In this document: piece by piece, positions 18,772 through 27,784 of the stretch
Position numbering within the stretch: position 1 is the first letter of the stretch
Layout of the letters: every line of letters starts with the position of its first letter
Assembly (NCBI GenBank): GCA_024698865.1
Contig: JAILQS010000097.1
Coordinates: 1-42,425, forward strand
DNA from: Lachnospiraceae bacterium
Lineage (GTDB): Bacteria > Bacillota > Clostridia > Lachnospirales > Lachnospiraceae
Direction of reading: 5' to 3'
Length of the DNA: 42,425 nucleotides
The notes under the pieces: model-generated
Seen by the model: only the letters and a program-made list of their open reading frames with translations
Told to the model about the DNA's origin: nothing
The model's database searches: none
Program-made: the position numbers and the translations under genes

Positions 18772-20695
18772 AATGGGAAAATCCATTTTCAAACAATTAA
18801 GTTTCAAGGGAACAAAGAAACAAAAACATAACTCCAATAAAAAGGATGCGTCTGCAAAAAAAAAGAAACCATCTTTACAGAATAGCGTTCTTGGAAAACT
18901 TACCATTCCAATTATCGTGTTGAGTCTTCTTGGCATGGTCGGAACAGTAGGTGGTTTATTCTTTGGCTCGGTTGTTCGCAGTGATGCCAGCAAGATTTCC
19001 AACGAAGGTGTCGAAACCATGATGCTTTTAGATGAAATCAACTTAAAGTTCCAGGAAGCACTGAAGAATGTGTCGGTAATCTGTAGTCAGGGGGCTCATA
19101 CAGAGGTAACCGAAGGACTCGATCAGGAGATAGAGGATGCACACAACTTGATTTTGGCAAATGAAGATAGACTATATAAGATTGACCGCAGATTTTCCAA
19201 AGAAGATAACGACATTATGAACCATGCATTTATCGAGATTGATGCCGCCTTTGGAGAGATGGGTAATCTTATGACGCAGTCTGCAGACGATAGAGATGCT
19301 TCCATGATTCAGCTGAGCAAGGACATGAAAGAATGGTCCATAACTGTGGAAGAAAATATCAGCACACTCGTAGAACATAACAATGACAGAATACGTGGTA
19401 TGGAGAGCGCGAATAAGGCGTTGTTCACAACAGTATCGTCCATACAGGCGGTTCTTTGTATTGTACTTTTACTGGTTTGTGTGGTTGTGATGTATCTGGT
19501 AGTCAGGCTGGTGGTTGTACCGCTTCGCAAGCAGAAAAAAGAACTGGAAGAAATTATTTCCGGTATTGCCGAGGGCAGAGGCGATTTGACCAGACGATTA
19601 AGTGTACATAGTAAAGATGAAATTGGACAGGTTGCAGAAGGTATTAATGTTTTCATAGAGAATTTACAGCATATTATCGGCAATGTAGTCGGTAATGCTA
19701 ATGTACTGGATGTAGTCGTTACAGAAGTTGCAGATAGTGTTGCCAAATCCAACGATAATGCTGCAGATATTTCTTCCATTATGGAAGAAATGGCGGCAAC
19801 CATGCAGGAGATTTCCGCTACTACCAACACCGTTAACAGCGAAACCGAGCAGATTGCACTTACGATTGACGAAATGGTAGCTTTTACACAGGAGATTTCC
19901 AACTATTCCAATGAGATGAAGCGCAGAGCAGATGAGATGGAGAGCAACGCTTCCGACAACAGAAACAACACCGCAGGAATCATTGAAGAAATCAATGATA
20001 AGATGCAGGAAGCCTTTGAAAAATGTAAGAGTGTTGAGAAAATCGCCAATCTTACCGAGGAGATATTGTCTATCTCCAGTCAGACAAATTTACTTGCCTT
20101 GAATGCAAGTATTGAGGCAGCAAGAGCAGGAGAAGCAGGAAAAGGATTTGCCGTTGTAGCAGATGAGATTAGAAAACTGGCAGACTCCAGCAGAGAAACC
20201 GCCAATAACATTAATACCATTAACGAAATGGTTATAGCTGCGGTAGACCAGCTTGTAAAGGCATCTACCCAGATTCTGGACTATGTAAATACCAATGTTA
20301 TTTCGGATTATGAGGAGTTTGTTTCCGGTGGACAGGTTTACAATGAGGATGCCGGTCATATCGATGAGGCAATGGTAAAATGCTCAGGGGAAGCAAAGGA
20401 TATTTTAGATAAAATGAAGAAAATGAAAAAAGCCATGGGTGGTATAAACACAGCAGTGGAAGACAGCGCCAGAGGCGTTACCGAAGCAGCAACCAATGTT
20501 GACTCATTGGTACAGTTTATGCATTCCGTAAGCGAAAAGATGGAAGAGAATCAGAAGGTTGCCATGAATCTGAAAGCAGAGGCAGATACCTTTGACAGCG
20601 TCTCTTTCCAGCAGGTTAATCAGCAGGTGATGGTGGCTGATACAGAGGCAAATGAGCTAAAAGAAGTGGATTTTGCTATACCGGAAACAGTGTAA
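18772..20695 (+). CDS. Methyl-accepting chemotaxis protein
   Basis: Two TM segments, HAMP-like region, and MCP hairpin core [52 protein letters not shown]. Confidence 0.95.
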
Positions 20696-20713
20696 TACAG
20701 AATATTCTGCGCG

Positions 20714-20754
20714 AATGGTTGTCGTTGGAGTTACTCCGAGGGCAACCATTTTAA
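20714..20754 (+). terminator. Putative terminator of the MCP gene
   Basis: aatggttgtc...ggcaaccatttt inverted repeat with inner ggag/ctcc. Confidence 0.5.
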
Positions 20755-20914
20755 CTCAGTCGGAGAAATCCCCCACCTCTAAGCGTTAGCGTAGGTGGGG
20801 GATTTCTCCGACTGAGTTAAAACGCTCCGCGAGGATGCGCACGGATTCGGACAGGAATTTGTCTGCTGAAGCAGACCAGAATCCGGCGCGCAAGACTCGC
20901 GAGCGAGTCTTGAC
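20753..20914. repeat. Dispersed hairpin-rich repeat, copy C (most complete)
   Basis: Perfect 26-bp inverted repeat aactcagtcggagaaatcccccacct (20753-20778) / aggtgggggatttctccgactgagtt (20793-20818), then the same downstream modules as copy A. Confidence 0.92.
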
Positions 20915-21035
20915 ATTGCACGATTTTCTGGCATTGTTGCTCTTTTTTCATTGGAAAACAAGCGTCATTATGATAAACTTATCTGGAAAGCTGTTACAAA
21001 AAAATGTAGAGAAATTGTATTTGGAAGAGGTGCTT

Positions 21036-22427
21036 ATGGAGTACAATAGAGAAGCAGAGGCAGTACTTGAGATTGGTATTGCGCTCGCATCGGAAAAGGA
21101 TTTTGATAAACTGTATGACTTGATACTTGCCAAGAGTATGGAGATTGCGGAGTGCGACGGTGGGTTCTTTTATTCGCTGGAAGAAAAACAACCGAAACTG
21201 GAAATGAGCAAAATATTGAGTTTGGATATAACAAATGAACAAGCGGTTTCTACAGAACTTTTGCTGAGTATTTGTAAGGATATTATACAAAGGAAAGAGG
21301 ATATCTGTGTATCAGAAGTAAAAGAATCTCCCAAATTTCCAGTGGCAACACAGGGAGAGTATCCGGTGAATAGCTTTCTGGCAGTTCCTATGCTGGATAA
21401 AGAAGATGAAATCCTGGGAATCCTGATTCTTGTAAATGCCCGCGAATTTACGAAGAATACGCAGAAACTGATTCGGGCGATTGCAAAGCTGGCAGCGATT
21501 TCAATTTCCAATACGCGTTACCGAAAAGAATTGAAGCGCCAGATGTGGTCATTTACAGAAGCGCTTGCAGCCGCTATCGATGCGAGAACACCGTACAATG
21601 CAAGTCACACACGTAAAGTAGCCGAGTACAGCGGGATGATTGCAGACTATATAAATGAATTGCATGAAGAGGGCAAAGAGACAGAATATTTTACAGCAAA
21701 CAGACGGGAACAGCTTATTATGGGAGCGCTTCTTCATGACATAGGAAAACTGGTTGTGCCGCTTAGTGTAATGAATAAGGCGACCAGACTGGGAGAACGA
21801 AAGAAAGATATCGAGAAACGCTTTGAACTTCTTTTGCTGAAAGCCCGGATACGTATGCTTGAGGAGAAGAAGGGTGATGCGTGGTATCAGGAGTTAGAAC
21901 AAAAGGCAAAACACGCGCTTGAAGTAATTGAAAGAGTGAATACCGCAGGAAGCCTTGACAAACAAAGCAAAGAAGAACTGGAAGAAGTTCTTGCACTGGA
22001 GGATATGGAAGGGAATCCTGTGTTTACAAGGGAGGAAAAGGCGTGTCTTCGAATAGAGAAAGGTACGCTTACGGCAAAAGAAAGAAAGATTATGGAGAGC
22101 CACGTGGTACTCACAGAGAATATATTAAGCAAGGTATACTTTAATAAATACTTTGAAAACTCACCAATCTGGGCAGTACAGCACCATGAATGCCTGAATG
22201 GCAAGGGATATCCACGTGGACTTAAGGCAGAGGATTTGAGTGTAGAGTCAAGAATTATGGCAGTGGCGGATGTTTGTGACGCGTTGCTTGCAACGGATCG
22301 TCCGTATAAAAAGCCGGTACCAATAGAGGAAGCTTTCGAAGAAATGCACCAGATGGCAAGAAGAGGACGGATTGATGAGAAGCTGGTGGGGTATCTGGAA
22401 CATTGCATAAAATATAAACAGGATTAA
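21036..22427 (+). CDS. GAF-domain plus HD-GYP-domain protein (putative c-di-GMP phosphodiesterase)
   Basis: GAF-like N-terminus (NSFLAVPMLDKEDEILGILILVN); HTRKVAEYS, LLHDIGKLVVP, VQHHECLNGKGYPRGLKAEDLSVESRIMAVADVCDAL. Start ATG 21036 preferred (gaagagg upstream); the ORF-track extension to 20835 is dispersed repeat. Confidence 0.88.
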   Translation: MEYNREAEAVLEIGIALASEKDFDKLYDLILAKSMEIAECDGGFFYSLEEKQPKLEMSKILSLDITNEQAVSTELLLSICKDIIQRKEDICVSEVKESPKFPVATQGEYPVNSFLAVPMLDKEDEILGILILVNAREFTKNTQKLIRAIAKLAAISISNTRYRKELKRQMWSFTEALAAAIDARTPYNASHTRKVAEYSGMIADYINELHEEGKETEYFTANRREQLIMGALLHDIGKLVVPLSVMNKATRLGERKKDIEKRFELLLLKARIRMLEEKKGDAWYQELEQKAKHALEVIERVNTAGSLDKQSKEELEEVLALEDMEGNPVFTREEKACLRIEKGTLTAKERKIMESHVVLTENILSKVYFNKYFENSPIWAVQHHECLNGKGYPRGLKAEDLSVESRIMAVADVCDALLATDRPYKKPVPIEEAFEEMHQMARRGRIDEKLVGYLEHCIKYKQD

Positions 22428-22462
22428 ATTTGCCTTTGGCACCCTGAAAATGGGCAGTTTTC

Positions 22463-22491
22463 TTGACTTTTAAGGACTGTATAGTTATAAT
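22463..22491 (+). promoter_or_regulatory. Putative sigma-A promoter for the MBOAT gene
   Basis: TTGACT - 17 bp - TATAAT. Confidence 0.6.
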
Positions 22492-22539
22492 TAGTACTGT
22501 TTTGCAAAAGATATTATTTGGAAAGGCAAGGATACGGAT

Positions 22540-24036
22540 ATGCAGTTTAATTCTGTAGATTTTATGATTTTCTTTCCCGTAGTCGTGGGGTTGTATTTTA
22601 TTGTTCCAAAGAAAATCAGAATGTATTGGCTTTTAATAGCAAGTTATTATTTTTATATGAGTTGGAATGCAACATATGCACTTCTTATCGGAGGCTCAAC
22701 TCTCGTAACGTATGTGAGTGGGCTTCTTTTTTCGCGTCTGGATAAAAGAAACCGTTCGATTATCTGGAAGCGACTGATTATGATTTTGTGCATTTGCGTG
22801 AACCTCGCAATTCTGTTTTTGTTTAAGTATGGAAACTTTGGGATTGACACAGTGAACGCCGTGCTTTCTTTTTGGAATATTGATATTATTAAACACAGAT
22901 TTGATTTTCTTTTGCCGGTTGGTATTTCGTTTTATACCTTTCAGGCTTTGGGTTATATGATTGATGTGTATCGCGGTGATGTAGAGCCGGAAAAGAATAT
23001 TTTCCGATATGCATTATTTGTTTCATTCTTCCCACAGCTAGTGGCAGGACCGATTGAAAGATCCAAAAATCTTCTAAATCAGATGCGCAATATCGACAAG
23101 TTAAAACTCTGGAATGCACGTAGGGTTACTTCCGGGGCAATTCTTATGATCTGGGGGTTGTTTATGAAAATGGTCATCGCTGACCGTGTTTCCATCCTGG
23201 TAGATACCGTTTTTAATAATTATCGAATGTATGGTAGCACAGAATTGATTCTGGCAGCAATCGGATTCACACTTCAGATCTATTGCGACTTTGGAAGTTA
23301 TTCCATGATTGCAATTGGCGCAGCAAAAGTAATGGGATTTGAGTTGATGGAGAACTTTAAGGCTCCATATCTGGCAAGGAGCATTCGTGAGTTTTGGAGT
23401 AGATGGCATATTTCGCTCAGCACATGGTTTCGTGATTATTTGTATATCCCACTTGGCGGAAATCGAAAAGGAGCAGTGAGAAAATCAATCAATATTATGA
23501 TTGTGTTTTTGGTCAGTGGCTTATGGCACGGTGCCAACTGGAGTTTTGTTGTATGGGGAGGCATTCACGGACTTTATCAGGTAATCGGTGACATATTGAG
23601 ACCATTAAAGGAACGGATTCAAAAACGTCTGCAAATTAAAACGGATTGTTTCAGTTGGCATTTGTTGCAGACAATGATTAATTTTTCGCTTGTCACATTT
23701 GCATGGATTTTCTTCCGCGCAGACACAATCTCAGAAGCACTTGGATTTATTGGTCGAATATTCACAAAGCCAACGCCGTGGCTCTTGTTTAATAATGGTT
23801 TATACAATCTTGGACTGAATCAAAGTGAAATGAACATATTGTTTGTATCTGTTTTGATTTTATTTGCAGTGGATTACATACGTAAAAAAAATAAAATGAT
23901 GGTAGATGCATTTTTGTTTTCACAAAATATGTGGTTTGAGTGGTTTGTTATCATCGGACTGATTCTGATGATTGTTACATTTGGTGAGTATGGACCGACA
24001 TTTGATGCGAAACAGTTCATATATTTTCAATTTTAG
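22540..24036 (+). CDS. MBOAT-family O-acyltransferase (AlgI/DltB-like)
   Basis: Polytopic; LPVGISFYTFQALGYMIDVYRG, SFFPQLVAGPIERSKNLL, FWSRWHISLSTWFRDYLYIPLGGNRKG, VSGLWHGANWSFVVWGGIHGLYQ. Confidence 0.94.
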   Translation: MQFNSVDFMIFFPVVVGLYFIVPKKIRMYWLLIASYYFYMSWNATYALLIGGSTLVTYVSGLLFSRLDKRNRSIIWKRLIMILCICVNLAILFLFKYGNFGIDTVNAVLSFWNIDIIKHRFDFLLPVGISFYTFQALGYMIDVYRGDVEPEKNIFRYALFVSFFPQLVAGPIERSKNLLNQMRNIDKLKLWNARRVTSGAILMIWGLFMKMVIADRVSILVDTVFNNYRMYGSTELILAAIGFTLQIYCDFGSYSMIAIGAAKVMGFELMENFKAPYLARSIREFWSRWHISLSTWFRDYLYIPLGGNRKGAVRKSINIMIVFLVSGLWHGANWSFVVWGGIHGLYQVIGDILRPLKERIQKRLQIKTDCFSWHLLQTMINFSLVTFAWIFFRADTISEALGFIGRIFTKPTPWLLFNNGLYNLGLNQSEMNILFVSVLILFAVDYIRKKNKMMVDAFLFSQNMWFEWFVIIGLILMIVTFGEYGPTFDAKQFIYFQF

Positions 24037-24048
24037 GAGGCGTGAAAA

Positions 24049-25488
24049 ATGAAAAAATCGATGATGAGAATAGTCTCTTTTCTGGTCATTCTTACCCTGA
24101 TTCTCGCCTACTGGAATAAAGTCTTCAAGGTGAAATTTGGTGATGGAATCAATGACCTGAATGCTTTTTATCGCTTGGAAGAGGATTCGGTCGACCTGCT
24201 TGTTTTGGGTAGCAGTCATGCATTTGAAAACATTAATACGGGAACACTTTGGGATCAATATGGTATCGCGGCTTATAATCTTTGTGGTTCTGTTCAGCCT
24301 ATGTGGAATACGTATTATTATTTAAAAGAAGCGTTGAAATACCAGACGCCAAAGCTGATTATTCTGGAAGGGTACTGCACAGTCTGTTCAGCTCAATACA
24401 GTGATGACAGCAGAATAATAAAAAATAATTTTGGACTTCGCTGGTCAAAAGATAAGATTGCATCTATGATGGTGAGTGCACCCAAAGAAAGATGGAAAGA
24501 TTTCTTTCTCGAGTATTCACAATATCATAATCGTTACAAAGAGCTTGCAAAAGAGGATTTTTTAAAAAATCAGGGAAACAACATATTCAAAGACTGGAAA
24601 GGATTTGGCCTTAATTTACAGACCACACCGTCAAAGTTTACTGATGTAAGCGGAATTACAGAGAAAAAGGCATTGTCTGAAAAAACAGAGAAATATTACC
24701 GCAAAACAATTGAACTTGCCAAAGAAAAAAGCATTCCGATTATCGTAATTATTACACCGTATACCGGTTGTTCGACAGAACATCAAATGTTATTGAATAG
24801 TGCCGGTGATATCGCAAAAGAATACAGCGTTCCGTTTTTCAATTACAATGGTAAACAGGATGAAATGGGAATTGACAGTGAGCGCGATATTGCTGATTTG
24901 GATCATCTTAACTATAGAGGAAGTGAAAAATTTACAAAGTATCTGGGAAAACAGATTGCAAACAAATACCAATTGCCGGATCGAAGAGGAGAGGACTTAT
25001 ATAACTCATGGCAGAGATCCGCAGATTATATCAGACAGCAGATCTGCAGTCAGGAGTTAGCAGAGGAAACCGACACAAAGGCTTACATCGAAAAAACACA
25101 CAACCCTAATTACTGGGTGTTCGTGTCTGTTGACGGGGACAATCCGGATAAAGAGGTGGCGCAGAAGTATCTAAGTACGTTAGGAGATGATACCGGTAGT
25201 CTGAAACCGGGGGTCTGGTACATAAAAGACGGTAAGTGTGTCTGGAATACGAATAAATCTGAAAAGGATAAATATATAAGTCATAAAATACATGATTTTC
25301 ATTTGCTGCGGACAAAGGATGCAGAAGATAATAATATCAATCAGATGATTGTTGATAATGAAACCTATAAGAATGTTGAGAATGGAATGAATATTGTCGT
25401 TTATGATACAATGTCTGAAAAAGTGGTAGATAATGTTGGATTGGATGCGACGAACAATTATATGATAGTGAGAAATACAGAAGAGTAA
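24049..25488 (+). CDS. Membrane-anchored SGNH/DltD-like protein, probable partner of the MBOAT acyltransferase
   Basis: N-terminal TM; LLVLGSSHAFENINTG (GxSH block), YNLCGSVQP, DLDHLNYRGSEKF (DxxH block); 12 nt after the MBOAT gene. Confidence 0.8.
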   Translation: MKKSMMRIVSFLVILTLILAYWNKVFKVKFGDGINDLNAFYRLEEDSVDLLVLGSSHAFENINTGTLWDQYGIAAYNLCGSVQPMWNTYYYLKEALKYQTPKLIILEGYCTVCSAQYSDDSRIIKNNFGLRWSKDKIASMMVSAPKERWKDFFLEYSQYHNRYKELAKEDFLKNQGNNIFKDWKGFGLNLQTTPSKFTDVSGITEKKALSEKTEKYYRKTIELAKEKSIPIIVIITPYTGCSTEHQMLLNSAGDIAKEYSVPFFNYNGKQDEMGIDSERDIADLDHLNYRGSEKFTKYLGKQIANKYQLPDRRGEDLYNSWQRSADYIRQQICSQELAEETDTKAYIEKTHNPNYWVFVSVDGDNPDKEVAQKYLSTLGDDTGSLKPGVWYIKDGKCVWNTNKSEKDKYISHKIHDFHLLRTKDAEDNNINQMIVDNETYKNVENGMNIVVYDTMSEKVVDNVGLDATNNYMIVRNTEE

Positions 25489-25511
25489 ACAACGTATTCA
25501 AAAAAAGAAAG

Positions 25512-25555
25512 AGGATTTGTACCGAATAATGATTGCCGGTACAAATCCTTTTTTT
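25512..25555. terminator. Bidirectional intrinsic terminator between convergent genes
   Basis: aggatttgtaccg...cggtacaaatcct 13-bp stem, flanked by A-rich tract on the left and T7 on the right. Confidence 0.85.
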
Positions 25556-26598
25556 CAGGCTTTTTTCTCAGGTAAAAGCGAATAAACTATTTTGTGAACA
25601 AAGTTCGTAATCGGTGTTTCTATAAAGTAGAATACCAATCCTGCCACAAGACACACAACAATATTGAAAACTAGCTGTAATGCGCGAGCAGGAATGTGTG
25701 GGTAAATCATGTTTACAACATTGTAATAAACCATTTGAACGAGGAAAATGTTATAAGAGGCCCGTCCCAGCAGTTCAATAAAGGAATTGTGCGCTTTATT
25801 AAATATGAGCGGAACAGCAATAGGGATGATAAAAAGACATGCCCACATGCAAGTCCCTGTCCAGTAAATAGTAAACGGCGGTTCTACTTCAAAAAATTTA
25901 CAGGTTATGATGTAGGATACGCCCACGCCAAAAGCCAGCACAGATAGAACTTTGTGACGTTTGTAGGAATCCATAGCCAGGTAACAACCATAGGCAATAA
26001 TGAGCGTGTAACGGAATATCAGGAGTCTGTACAGGGCTTCATCCATACCGGCTACAGATTTGAGTACTTCGTACAGGATATTCAGTAAACCGCAAAACAG
26101 GAATCCTTTAAAATCGAATTTTCGAACAATCATATAGATTATAGGAAAATAAAAAATCAATTGAATCAATACCGGATAGTAATAACTTCCCGGACCCACA
26201 CCACCACAAATGAAAGTGACGCATAAGTGAAGCAGGCTGTATGTACCCGGAACCTTGAAAAGAAAGAATAACAGTTCTTCCAACGTAAAAGCAATGATAA
26301 AAGGAACGCTATAGCGAATGATTTTACCAAGGACAATGGAAGGAGAGTATCCTTTCAAAAGCGAGTCTGTGTTGTTTTTCTGAAGTGATTTTGTATAAAA
26401 ATAGCCGGATATGATCATAAAAATCGGTACTGCCATATCAATCCAGAAAGGGAACAGGAATTGAATACGTTCTTCGTGTGACCACGCGTAATGCGTAATT
26501 ATGATAAAAAGAATACAGATTCCTTTTATAAAATCAATAGAGTGAAATCTTTTTTTGGCTGTTTTTTGAGCCTGCGTGTCTGAAATTGTTGTCTGCAT
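25555..26598 (-). CDS. Acyltransferase family 3 membrane protein
   Basis: RFHSIDFIKGICILFIIITHYAW, FWIDMAVPIFMIISGYFYTKSL; about 10 TM segments. Start placed at MQTTIS. Confidence 0.88.
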   Translation of the reverse strand: MQTTISDTQAQKTAKKRFHSIDFIKGICILFIIITHYAWSHEERIQFLFPFWIDMAVPIFMIISGYFYTKSLQKNNTDSLLKGYSPSIVLGKIIRYSVPFIIAFTLEELLFFLFKVPGTYSLLHLCVTFICGGVGPGSYYYPVLIQLIFYFPIIYMIVRKFDFKGFLFCGLLNILYEVLKSVAGMDEALYRLLIFRYTLIIAYGCYLAMDSYKRHKVLSVLAFGVGVSYIITCKFFEVEPPFTIYWTGTCMWACLFIIPIAVPLIFNKAHNSFIELLGRASYNIFLVQMVYYNVVNMIYPHIPARALQLVFNIVVCLVAGLVFYFIETPITNFVHKIVYSLLPEKKA

Positions 26599-26743
26599 AA
26601 TGAATCTCCTTTTTGTGTGGGTTGTGCATTCGTAAAAGAATATCACACCAAGGTTCATTTTACTCTAATGAAGAGGGGTTTTCAAGATAAGGAACTATTA
26701 CAAAAATCGGAGCAATAAAAGAACTATAATTGGGCAAAAATGC

Positions 26744-26771
26744 TTGATAAATCTGACAAAAATGGTAGAAT
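26744..26771 (+). promoter_or_regulatory. Putative sigma-A promoter for the secreted orphan
   Basis: TTGATA - 16 bp - TAGAAT. Confidence 0.45.
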
Positions 26772-26801
26772 AGAGTGTAATTGAATTTTAGGAGGAGAAA
26801 T

Positions 26802-27590
26802 ATGAGTAAATCAATCAAAACACGCGCTTTTACACTTGCATTTGCAGTAGTAATGGCATTATCTCTTGCATCATTTTCAACTGCATCTACTGCAAAAGCA
26901 GCTGACTATGGCAAAAAGTTAAAACTGAACAACGAGTTAAAATTTAACAAGACTAAGACATTTACGAAGAATGCGTTGTATCATGAGGACACATTTTTTG
27001 CTAAGACCGTAAAAGGTAAAGTTGCCTATACCGTAAAATGCAAACGCAAAGCATCCGGTAAAAAATATGTCGTTACATACGATGTAACCTACAAATTAAA
27101 AAGCAACCCACAGCTTCAGAATACAACCATCGGATATGATGACTGGTATTGGGGTTGGTTGACACCTTCTATGTGCTATACTGTTTTTGACTATAAGACC
27201 GGTAAGAGCTTAGAAGGAACTGCACTTGCAAAGAAGCTTGGAGTAAAAGTTGAAGTAAAAAAAGCTTGGAACACCAAATACTATGACAAACAGTATTATG
27301 AATACAGTGGTGAACTTGCTAATTCATACGATCCTGAAGAACAGTGGCTGGCAAATACTAAATCAGCGACCGTATCTTTTAAAGTTACGTACCCAAAGAA
27401 ATGCAAAAGAGCGACTGTTGGAATCGGCTTCAACAGTATGGAGCCACAGGTATATGACGCAAAGACCAATAATGATTATGCAAGCGGTAAAGGAAAATGG
27501 GGAGACACCACATATTACAAGACAGACTGGTATGAAAATGGAAAGAAAAAGACCAGCAAAGGACAGTTCTCATACATGAGACTGAAATAG
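26802..27590 (+). CDS. Secreted hypothetical protein (Lys/Tyr-rich)
   Basis: Signal peptide MSKSIKTRAFTLAFAVVMALSLASFSTASTAKAA; gaggag RBS; no recognised domain. Confidence 0.75.
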   Translation: MSKSIKTRAFTLAFAVVMALSLASFSTASTAKAADYGKKLKLNNELKFNKTKTFTKNALYHEDTFFAKTVKGKVAYTVKCKRKASGKKYVVTYDVTYKLKSNPQLQNTTIGYDDWYWGWLTPSMCYTVFDYKTGKSLEGTALAKKLGVKVEVKKAWNTKYYDKQYYEYSGELANSYDPEEQWLANTKSATVSFKVTYPKKCKRATVGIGFNSMEPQVYDAKTNNDYASGKGKWGDTTYYKTDWYENGKKKTSKGQFSYMRLK

Positions 27591-27627
27591 TTTTGAAAAA
27601 ATTTTTAAAATTTTTTCTGGAAAGTAC

Positions 27628-27711
27628 TTGACTTTGAAAACGTTCAGTTGTAAACTTAACACTCGTAAAGACAAAGGCGTCTAGGAGAAAAACTCCTAGG
27701 CGCCCTTTTTT
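27628..27711 (+). promoter_or_regulatory. asnB promoter plus leader terminator-like hairpin
   Basis: TTGACT-17 bp-TAAACT, then gtaaagacaaaggcgtctaggag aaaaa ctcctaggcgcc followed by a T-run. Confidence 0.75.
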
Positions 27712-27784
27712 TGTTTCTTTTGAGAAGTTCATAGAACTTCGTCGTACGAATGTCTTTACTAAAATTTTGAGAAAGGGTGAGATT

